NCBI GenBank assembly: GCA_964653555.1
Contig: CAZZFT010000211.1
Span: forward strand, 1 to 7,316
DNA: 7,316 bases
Direction: 5' to 3'
Origin: JAHEJV01 sp964653555
GTDB taxonomy: Bacteria; Myxococcota_A; UBA9160; SMWR01
The notes beneath the pieces are model-generated. The model was not told where the DNA came from and did no database searches. It was given only the letters and a program-made list of their open reading frames with translations. The position numbers were made by a program, and so were the translations under genes. Position 1 is the stretch's first letter, and the number at the start of each line of letters is the position of its first letter. Below, piece after piece: positions 1 through 4,867 of the stretch.

Positions 1-214
1 GCTCGATCCGCTCGGGGTAGATGCCCAGACGAAGCCACCAGACCGAGAGCCGGCTCAGGCGCCCCAGGGCGGTCGTCGCGAACGGGACGCCGTTGTCGGT
101 TCGGATGACCTGCGGGAGTCCGTACTCTTGGAACAGGCGTCGAAAGACCGGCTTCGCTCCATCGTGCGCGGTGGAGAAGCGGCCCTGGCACGCCAGCAGG
201 AACCGTGAACGATC
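1..214 (-). pseudogene. IS481-type transposase fragment (integrase core, rve)
   Basis: Read on the minus strand from 214 down to the window edge, this frame gives about 71 residues that look like the DDE/rve integrase core of IS481-type transposases: a DxxSRFLLACQG-like strand, then an EYGLP..IRTDNG motif carrying the second catalytic Asp (RTDNGVPF), then a WWLRLGI.PERIE stretch. The third catalytic residue (Glu) would lie beyond the left edge. The whole N-terminal half (helix-turn-helix domains and the first catalytic Asp) is absent: the frame passes straight from the IS-end-like repeats at 214-254 into the core domain. No initiation codon fits. This is therefore a transposase remnant. Family assignment rests on motif recognition; IS3-type is a less likely alternative. 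Confidence 0.75.
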
Positions 215-254
215 GGGGAGATCGGTAACAGATTAGTCCGGGGACATGGGTAAC
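214..254. repeat. Two IS-end-like direct repeats (transposase-binding type)
   Basis: Two 16-bp units, 214-229 (cggggagatcggtaac) and 239-254 (cggggacatgggtaac), match at 14 of 16 positions and are spaced 25 bp start to start. Repeated GTTACC.AT.TCCCCG units (minus-strand reading) at element ends are the pattern I expect of IS481-like terminal regions, where transposase binds tandem sites. The outer edge would be near 255. Only one end lies in the window, so the partner end and a target-site duplication cannot be seen. Assignment as an IS end is inference; the repeat itself is seen directly. Confidence 0.5.
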
Positions 255-360
255 ACTCTCTTTCGGGCTCTCCTTCCAAGCGCATCTTCGATCTTTCGGG
301 TTCGTTCGTCCATCTGACCAAGTCGCAGCAGACCGAAGTAGACGTCCCAGACGCCGTCTC
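233..360 (-). pseudogene. IS481-type transposase C-terminal tail fragment
   Basis: On the minus strand from about 360 to a TAA at 233-235, one frame reads DGVWDVYFGLLRLGQMDER followed by TRKIED and a basic end. This resembles the beta-rich C-terminal tail of IS481-type transposases (GIWxVYFGxxxLGxxDER). The similarity starts within a few bases of where integrase similarity begins on the other strand, so the junction near 355-363 looks like a recombination scar. The tail lies upstream, in the minus-strand sense, of the core-domain fragment at 1-214. This is the wrong order for one gene, so at least two IS copies or a rearrangement are needed. The last codons run into the IS-end-like repeats. 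It is non-functional. Confidence 0.6.
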
Positions 361-362
361 CG

Positions 363-1058
363 ATGCTGCTCTCCACCGCGCGTGAAGCCGAGCCCGCGTT
401 CTACCCGCTCCTCGGCTTCCTCCTCCACACGGGCTGCCGCAAGCGCGAGGCCCGGGCCGTAAAGTGGGAAGACGTGGACTGGCACGCCTCCCGTGTGCTG
501 AGTCGCCGCTCCGTCTCGCGCGGGAAACTGACGCCTCCGAAGAGCGGCAAGGCGCGCTCCGTGGCGCCCTCCCCTGCCCCTGCCGCGATCCTTCGGGATC
601 TCCTCGCTGAGCGGCGTCGGCAGTGTCTCAAGCGCAAATGGGCGCTGGTGCCGGAGTTCATCTTCTGCTCCGAGACCGGCGGCCTTCTCGACGAGCGCAA
701 CATCACACGGTCCTGGCACCGGGTCCGACACAAGGCGCAGGCCAAGGGCATCCGCCCTCTCCGCCTCCACGACGCTCGCCACCTACGCCAGTCTCGCGCT
801 CGCGTCGGGCAAGAGCGTCCGGTGGGTCGCCGCGCAGCTCGGCCGCGCCAACCCCGAGCTGACCCTGCGCGTCTTGCACCGGATCTCACTCGCTCCCGAG
901 AAGAATGCCGGTTGCACGCGGAGTACGAGGCCAGGAACAAGCGCATCTCGGAGATGCTGGAGGCTAAGGGCTTCGGCCTCTCCGGCGACGAGCCGGGCGG
1001 AGTGCAGATCAACTGCTTGCTGCGCCTCGGAAAGATTGGGAAGGACAGCGGCGACTAG
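363..1058 (+). pseudogene. Tyrosine recombinase (phage/island integrase) pseudogene
   Basis: This is a remnant of a site-specific integrase of the tyrosine-recombinase family, which inserts and excises islands or prophages. The reading frame begins directly in the catalytic domain. Visible are FLLHTGCRKREARAVKWEDV, with the box I Arg at residue 26, a KSGKAR segment with the beta-hairpin Lys near 60, and RPLRLHDARH with H136 and R139 (HxxR). At about 780 the frame breaks. The continuation TYASLALASGKSVRWVAAQL, then GRANPELTLRV, is read in the frame starting at 781. Near 880-895 coding similarity returns to the original frame (REECRLHAEYEARNKRISEM). The two shifts compensate. The LGHA histidine reads Arg and no Tyr nucleophile is found where expected. 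The N-terminal arm and core-binding domains are missing upstream, where IS debris lies. It cannot be active as written. Confidence 0.8.
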
Positions 1059-1086
1059 AACGTTCGCCACCGGGACGCGGAGGTTA

Positions 1087-1143
1087 GGCAGTATGAGCTC
1101 TGGATTCGCGCCAGGGCCGAGAAGCAGGGTTATGTCAACCGTG
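1087..1143. repeat. 57-bp direct repeat, copy 1 (with internal hairpin)
   Basis: This 57-bp block matches 4055-4111 at 52 of 57 positions without gaps. Weaker similarity continues to about 1157, around a short insertion in copy 2. Inside is a 7-bp hairpin, gctctgg (1097-1103) / ccagggc (1111-1117), with one G-T pair and a 7-base loop. The hairpin is identical in both copies. Together the copies frame the channel gene. This copy lies 28 bp after the integrase remnant. Either strand can be read without stops (for example RQYELWIRARAEKQGYVNRA on the + strand), but there is no start and no gene I recognise. It may be a REP-like dispersed repeat or a scar of a mobile-element end. Confidence 0.75.
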
Positions 1144-1164
1144 CTACCCCGCGGCGAGCGAGTA

Positions 1165-1235
1165 GCTCACCGGGTAGGACTCGAACCTGGGGAATAGGAA
1201 TTTCAAGTCGCGCTTTAAGCCACCGCCGATACCAA
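1165..1235 (-). other. Possible decayed tRNA (Ser-like)
   Basis: Read on the minus strand, the order of elements is tRNA-like: a CGGCGGTGGCTTAAAGC D-arm-like stretch, then cgCGACTTGAAATTC resembling the anticodon region of a tRNA-Ser(UGA) (loop CTTGAAA), then CCAGGTTCGAGTCC like a T-arm. The anticodon stem and the outer two pairs of the T-stem do not form, and I cannot build an acceptor stem. At best this is a dead tRNA or an old attachment-site duplicate, and the likeness could be chance. It lies between the integrase remnant and the channel gene, where an attachment-site remnant would make sense. Confidence 0.22.
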
Positions 1236-1260
1236 GCATTCTGACAAGTGGGCTCAAACC

Positions 1261-1317
1261 CCTTCCGGTGACCCGGAGGGCAGTTCAGCCGGCTCGGGCG
1301 GTGTATAGTCCGCCGCC
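1261..1317 (+). promoter_or_regulatory. Leader region of the channel gene: hairpin and weak -10-like box
   Basis: An 8-bp hairpin, ccttccgg (1261-1268) / ccggaggg (1273-1280) with a 4-base loop, lies 37 bp before the ATG. It lacks a T-tract, so it is not a standard terminator. A TATAGT box at 1304-1309 is only 8 bases from the ATG and has no good -35 hexamer 17 bp upstream. If used, the transcript would be nearly leaderless. There is no clear Shine-Dalgarno sequence just before the ATG. Function is a guess; only the hairpin and box are seen. Confidence 0.2.
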
Positions 1318-3867
1318 ATGTGCTCCACGGGCGCCGCGCGCATCAAACACCTCGCTGGTCTGTCCGCCTTCCTCGTCGCGATGTCTGTCGTCTGGATGGC
1401 CGGGCCGGTCGCTCTGGCGCAGACGCCCTCGCCCAACACGTCCGGGGTCGAAGCGCCTGTCGAGGCCGGGCCGAAGACGGCAGAGCCAATCGCTCTGGAA
1501 GACGTACCCGAAAGCGCGGAGGCCACGCGCGCCGAACTCGATGCACTCCTCCCCAGAGACGCTCCCCGCCACACGCTCGAGCGCATCGGCTCAGAGCTCG
1601 ATCGCACGCTCCCCGAAGTCGAGTCGCTCCTGGCGACGACCCGGGAGACGCTCGCCGCTCGGCCCGACATCCCCACCCTGAACCAAGGCGAGGCCACGCT
1701 CAGCGAAATGCAGGAGCGCCTGCGGCCGTGGGGCGACGAGCTCGATCGCCAGCTCGCCGCGCTCCGCCCGGCGCTCGTGCAGGCGGACCATATCGAGGCG
1801 GTCTGGGAGGCCACGGCCGAGGTGGCCCGGCGAGAGGGCGCGGCCCGGGCGACGCTCAATCTCATCGCGGCCGTGCGCCGTGAAATCGACCACGCGCACG
1901 CGGCGGTCCTCGCGCGGCGCAACCAGATCCTGGCCGTGCGCGACCGGCTGGTCGATCCGAGCACCGCGCTCGCGTCCACCCTCGCGCAGGTGCAGAGCGA
2001 AACCGAGGCGCAGCTCACGGGGATCTTTCGGATCGACCGGCCGCCGCTGTGGAGCCTCCAGGTGCGCAAATCGCTCCGCCAGGAATGGAAGACGGCGGAC
2101 GGGTCGCAGCCCTTCTTGCAACGAATGAAGGAGAGCGCGCAATACGCACGCGAGCAGGAGCGCATGCTCGGATTCCAGCTCGCGCTGTTCGTGGTCCTCG
2201 GCCTGGGGATGCGTGTGCTCCGCGACCGCGCCCGAGCGCGGGCAAAGGACGACTACGACCTGCGGGACGCCGAGAAGGTCTTCGAGCGCCCATGGGCGAT
2301 GGCCCTGGTGATCGTACTCCCCCTGACCAACCCGCACCACGCGCTGGCGCCCCGGTACGCCGGCGCCTTCGCGGCCGTGCTGATCGCCGCGGCCGTCGTG
2401 CGGATCGGCCGGCGCTTCCTGGTTCCCGCGATGGCGCCCCTGGCCTGGGGCTTCATCGTCCTCTTCGTTGTCGATCGAAGCCGTGTCCTGCTGGACACGA
2501 CACCGACACTCGAGCGCGTCGCATTCCTGATGGAAATGGCCGCCGTGCTCGCCTTCCTGTCCTGGCTCCTGCGCCCGCACCGGCTCGCCGCCGTCCCAGC
2601 GGAGCTGTTGCGGGCCCCGTTCATGCGAGTCCTCGGCGTCGCCATGCGCGTGGCGGTCGTCCTGCTGGCGCTCGCCATCGCGGCCGACCTGGCGGGTTGG
2701 GGCGATCTCTCCGGCATGCTCGGAAGAGTCGCACTGCGGAGCAGCTTCGTGGGCTTCACCGCCTTCGTGGTCTTCAAGGTAGTCGGTAGCCTGGCGGCCT
2801 TCGCGCTGCTTCTATGGCCGCTCAGGCTGCTGCGCTCGATCTCGCAGAATCGACTGCTGGTCCGTCACCGCATCGACCAGTTGCTGGGCGTGGGCGTTGC
2901 TTTCCTGTGGGCCACGGTCGTGCTCGGGCAGCTCGACCTGCTCGCTCCCGTCATGGCGGGCGTCGGTCGTGTGCTCGCCGCCGCCATCACCGTCGGCGCG
3001 TTCTCCGTCTCGGTGGGCGACGTGATGGCATTCGCTGTCACCGTCTGGCTCTCGTACCTGCTCGCGCATCTCGTCGACTTCGTCCTCCAGGAGGACGTGT
3101 TCACGCGCGTGGAAACCGGCCGCGGCGTGCCCTACGCCATTTCGGGCCTGGTGCGGTACACGCTGATCTTCCTCGGCTTTGTCGTCGGGCTATCGGCGGC
3201 GGGCTTCGAGCTCTCGAAGCTCACCCTCATCCTCGGTGGTCTCGGGGTCGGGGTCGGGTTCGGCCTCCAGAACGTGGTGAGCAACTTCGTGTCCGGCTTG
3301 ATCCTGCTCTTCGAGCGCCCGATCCAGGTGGGCGACGCCGTCCAGCTGACCGACGTCTGGGGATCGATCAGAAGCATCGGGATCCGCGCGAGCGTGATCC
3401 GGAGGTTCGACGGGGCCGACGTCATCGTGCCGAACGAGGCGCTCATCACCGGTCAGGTCACGAACTGGACGTACGCGGACAAGCGCCGGCGCATGGAGAT
3501 CGACGTGGGCGTCGAGTACGGAACCCCCGCTCGGCGCGTGATCGATCTGCTCGTTGAAATCGCGAAGGCGAATCCCAAGGTCCTCTCCAATCCCGAGCCC
3601 CGCGCCTATTTCACCGACTTCGGCGATAGCTCTCTCGATTTCAAGCTCCGCGTCTGGGTCGACAATTTCAACGACGGCTATTCGGCGAAGAGCGACATCG
3701 CCGTCGCCGTCCAGGAGGCGCTCGATCAGGCGGGCATTGGCGTGCCTTTCCCGCAGCGCGATCTGCATCTGGTCAGCGTCAGCCCGAACGCAGCAGCGGC
3801 TCTGGGCAGCGAAAGGTCCCCATCGCCGCGACTCAGCACGACCTCGGGTTCGGACGGCGAGAGCTGA
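1318..3867 (+). CDS. Large MscS-family mechanosensitive channel (MscK/MscM-like)
   Basis: This is an inner-membrane channel predicted to open under membrane tension and release solutes on osmotic downshock. The 849 aa begin with a signal peptide (1-34, cleavage after ALA). A charged, helix-rich, probably coiled-coil periplasmic domain follows (about 36-280). Then come about eleven hydrophobic segments, near 283-301, 326-338, 349-365, 367-386, 401-418, 436-460, 477-502, 522-545, 569-590, 610-630 and 636-665. The last is the pore helix with the Gly-rich LGGLGVGVGFGLQNVVSNF (about residue 639 on), then the family signature LLFERPIQVGD at 663-673 and a cytoplasmic beta and alpha/beta domain to about 815. 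The topology matches E. coli MscK/MscM, which are about 1,100 aa, so the periplasmic part is shorter here. A polar tail ends the protein. The ATG at 1318 is chosen because it gives a complete signal peptide. The gene appears intact although its surroundings are debris. Confidence 0.9.
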   Translation: MCSTGAARIKHLAGLSAFLVAMSVVWMAGPVALAQTPSPNTSGVEAPVEAGPKTAEPIALEDVPESAEATRAELDALLPRDAPRHTLERIGSELDRTLPEVESLLATTRETLAARPDIPTLNQGEATLSEMQERLRPWGDELDRQLAALRPALVQADHIEAVWEATAEVARREGAARATLNLIAAVRREIDHAHAAVLARRNQILAVRDRLVDPSTALASTLAQVQSETEAQLTGIFRIDRPPLWSLQVRKSLRQEWKTADGSQPFLQRMKESAQYAREQERMLGFQLALFVVLGLGMRVLRDRARARAKDDYDLRDAEKVFERPWAMALVIVLPLTNPHHALAPRYAGAFAAVLIAAAVVRIGRRFLVPAMAPLAWGFIVLFVVDRSRVLLDTTPTLERVAFLMEMAAVLAFLSWLLRPHRLAAVPAELLRAPFMRVLGVAMRVAVVLLALAIAADLAGWGDLSGMLGRVALRSSFVGFTAFVVFKVVGSLAAFALLLWPLRLLRSISQNRLLVRHRIDQLLGVGVAFLWATVVLGQLDLLAPVMAGVGRVLAAAITVGAFSVSVGDVMAFAVTVWLSYLLAHLVDFVLQEDVFTRVETGRGVPYAISGLVRYTLIFLGFVVGLSAAGFELSKLTLILGGLGVGVGFGLQNVVSNFVSGLILLFERPIQVGDAVQLTDVWGSIRSIGIRASVIRRFDGADVIVPNEALITGQVTNWTYADKRRRMEIDVGVEYGTPARRVIDLLVEIAKANPKVLSNPEPRAYFTDFGDSSLDFKLRVWVDNFNDGYSAKSDIAVAVQEALDQAGIGVPFPQRDLHLVSVSPNAAAALGSERSPSPRLSTTSGSDGES

Positions 3868-3869
3868 TC

Positions 3870-4064
3870 GTGCTCCGCTTGAGACGGATGGGCCAGTGCG
3901 CATTTCGCCTGTGGTGCGTCCTTCCCGTCGCGGTGGTCTTCGCGTCTCCCGCCCCCGCCGCCGAGCGGGAGCTACAGGAGGCCCCGCCTCCGAGCTCCGT
4001 GACCGAGATCCGGACCGCGATCCAGCGGATCATCACGGAGCCGCCGAGAGGATCGGCAGTATAA
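3870..4064 (+). pseudogene. Small exported protein, probably truncated
   Basis: A GTG start lies two bases after the channel TGA, so the gene is probably translationally coupled to it. Its 64 aa start with basic residues and a hydrophobic core (FRLWCVLPVAVVFASPAPAA), a convincing signal peptide with likely cleavage after APAA (near residue 31). A Pro-rich linker and an amphipathic TEIRTAIQRIITE segment follow. Starting at ATG 3888 would also give a signal peptide. The frame reaches the second 57-bp repeat at 4055, and its last two codons and TAA come from the repeat. The mature part would be only about 30 residues. I infer a longer periplasmic or lipoprotein-like partner of the channel, cut by the repeat. 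No family is recognised, and a genuine short exported peptide remains possible. Confidence 0.5.
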
Positions 4065-4111
4065 GCTCTGGATTCGCGCCAGGGCCGAGAAGCGGAATGA
4101 TGTCAACCGTG
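4055..4111. repeat. 57-bp direct repeat, copy 2
   Basis: This block is 52/57 identical to 1087-1143, in the same orientation and 2,968 bp downstream. The internal hairpin gctctgg (4065-4071) / ccagggc (4079-4085) is unchanged; four of the five differences cluster at 4094-4099. Similarity continues to about 4134 with an extra GC-rich 9-10 bases (ccgcggcgg-type) relative to copy 1. The left edge coincides with the end of the small exported-protein frame, which suggests that arrival of the repeat, or recombination at it, cut that gene. Confidence 0.75.
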
Positions 4112-4399
4112 CCCGCGGCGGTGCCCCGCGGCGGAACATCGTCTGTTCATCGCTCACAAACGAGAAGAGGCGGGCTCCACTTCCGAGTGAGCTTCGCACC
4201 GTGAAAGCAGATGCGTAGCGTCTCCTGCCGAGGGGGCAGCTCCGGTCGCTCACAGTCGGTTCGCTCGTTCGAGCCCGGCCGTGCGAGGTTTCGGAAAAGC
4301 CGGGAGCCTTATCCGAGACTTCGGGAAAGCGGGCAAGAGGCTCGGCGCAGCGCCGGCTACGTCGGGCCAGAGTGACTCAGCGGCACGAGGCAGCATCCG
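4112..4399. other. Gene-free stretch between repeat copy 2 and the xis-like gene
   Basis: I see no convincing coding frame here on either strand. It holds the tail of the repeat similarity (to about 4134). It also has a tRNA-3'-end-like motif (gttcgagcccgg at 4267-4278, the exact reverse complement of 4744-4755 in tRNA-Gly), two related 17-mers (see the next entry), and a small GGCGC/GCGCC hairpin near 4343-4354. A Shine-Dalgarno-like GAGG at 4387-4390 belongs to the following gene. It could be an eroded attachment-site or regulatory region of a former integrative element; this is inference. Confidence 0.4.
4289..4335. repeat. Pair of imperfect 17-bp direct repeats upstream of the xis-like gene
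   Basis: Units at 4289-4305 (tttcggaaaagccggga) and 4319-4335 (cttcgggaaagcgggca) match at 13 of 17 positions. They are exactly 30 bp apart, close to three helical turns, which would place them on the same face of the DNA. Excisionase-type proteins often bind short repeated sites near attachment sites and their own promoters, so these could be operator or Xis sites for the gene at 4400. This is a weak inference from two copies. Confidence 0.3.
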
Positions 4400-4648
4400 A
4401 TGACGCGCGACCTTGTCCGCGAGGCTTCGGCAGACGCCGCAAGAGGGGAAGCCGCTGACCTCGTAGCTGAGGGCCTCGTCACGGTCCAGGTAGCCGCTCG
4501 CTTCTTGAGCGTCTCTCGCTCGAAGCTCTACGAGATGATGAACCTAGGCGAGCTGCAGTACGTGAAGCTGGGTCGAGCGAGAAGAGTCCCTCGGCGGGCG
4601 CTCGTCGATTTGGCAGCGTCTCGGCTTCGCGGAGGCTGGCGACAGTGA
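4400..4648 (+). CDS. Excisionase-like helix-turn-helix DNA-binding protein
   Basis: This 82-aa protein carries a MerR-like winged helix of the excisionase type (HTH_17 class) at about residues 26-75. LVTVQVAARFLSVSRSKLYE forms the helix-turn-helix, and LGELQYVKLGRARRVPRRAL is the wing and dimension typical of the family (xIPxxKxGRxRRIPxxAL). Such proteins bind DNA near attachment sites to direct excision, or act as small regulators of mobile elements. The start is supported by GAGG nine bases before the ATG. An N-terminal tail of about 25 residues precedes the domain. In integrative elements this gene normally sits directly before the integrase; here only 83 bp of gene-free DNA follow before tRNA-Gly, and the only integrase is the distant dead one at 363-1058. 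It is intact but orphaned. Confidence 0.8.
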   Translation: MTRDLVREASADAARGEAADLVAEGLVTVQVAARFLSVSRSKLYEMMNLGELQYVKLGRARRVPRRALVDLAASRLRGGWRQ

Positions 4649-4689
4649 TCCCCTTGGCTGCACCTTCAGACCTCGGACCCCTGCCAACG

Positions 4690-4720
4690 AAAACGCCCCC
4701 GGCCTAAGTGGCCGAGGGCG
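4690..4720 (-). terminator. Rho-independent terminator of tRNA-Gly
   Basis: In the minus-strand sense, an 11-bp GC-rich stem with one G-T pair (arms 4710-4720 and 4694-4704) and a 5-base loop (4705-4709) is followed by TTTT (4693-4690). It begins 12 bases after the CCA end of the tRNA. The stem is also nearly symmetrical for the + strand, but no T-run follows on that side, so it serves mainly the tRNA transcript. Confidence 0.85.
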
Positions 4721-4731
4721 CTTCCGAAACC

Positions 4732-4807
4732 TGGAGCACGAGACCGGGCTCGAACCGGCGACCCCCACGTTGGCAACGTGGCGCTCTACCAACTGAGCTA
4801 CTCGTGC
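4732..4807 (-). tRNA. tRNA-Gly (anticodon GCC)
   Basis: A full 76-nt cloverleaf can be built on the minus strand. The acceptor is GCACGAG/CTCGTGC, the D arm is GCTCAGTTGGTAGAGC and the anticodon arm is CCACG-TTGCCAA-CGTGG with anticodon GCC. The T arm is CCGG-TTCGAGC-CCGG, with discriminator T and an encoded CCA. These are all standard for bacterial tRNA-Gly, which decodes GGC and GGU. The gene marks the change from scrambled accessory DNA (its 3' side) to conserved chromosomal genes (its 5' side), as expected of an island insertion target. It is intact. Confidence 0.97.
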
Positions 4808-4826
4808 CCGGAGAACCGGACCGGGG

Positions 4827-4854
4827 AATATGGCGGGCGCTGAGGCCCCGTCAA
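4827..4854 (-). promoter_or_regulatory. Promoter of tRNA-Gly
   Basis: On the minus strand a TTGACG -35 box (4849-4854, 5/6) and a CATATT -10 box (4827-4832, 4/6) are separated by 16 bp. Transcription would start near 4819-4821, about a dozen bases before the tRNA. The discriminator region is GC-rich, as in stringently controlled stable-RNA promoters. The -35 lies in the loop region of an inverted repeat (gcccc 4845-4849 / ggggc 4855-4859), only 13 bp beyond the pgsA stop. Confidence 0.6.
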
Positions 4855-4867
4855 GGGGCGCGCGGCG

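Noticed and set aside
1083..1089. GTTAGGC, matching the integron attC/attI core GTTRRRY, at the start of repeat copy 1
   Set aside because: The second repeat copy reads differently at this place (gatcggc), no partner RYYYAAC core with L sites is found at attC distance, and there is no integron integrase.
1591..2580. 329-aa and other frames overlapping the channel gene
   Set aside because: Low-complexity shadows of the mscS-family frame, which shows a signal peptide, membrane helices and the pore motif.
4055..4111. TTGACA and TATACT on the minus strand inside repeat copy 2 as a promoter
   Set aside because: The boxes are 37 bp apart, far too long for a sigma-70 promoter, and the -10-like box is changed to CATACT in copy 1.
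4544..4792. 82-aa minus-strand frame across tRNA-Gly
   Set aside because: It translates the tRNA itself (the common VAGSSPVS artefact) and the antisense of the xis-like gene.
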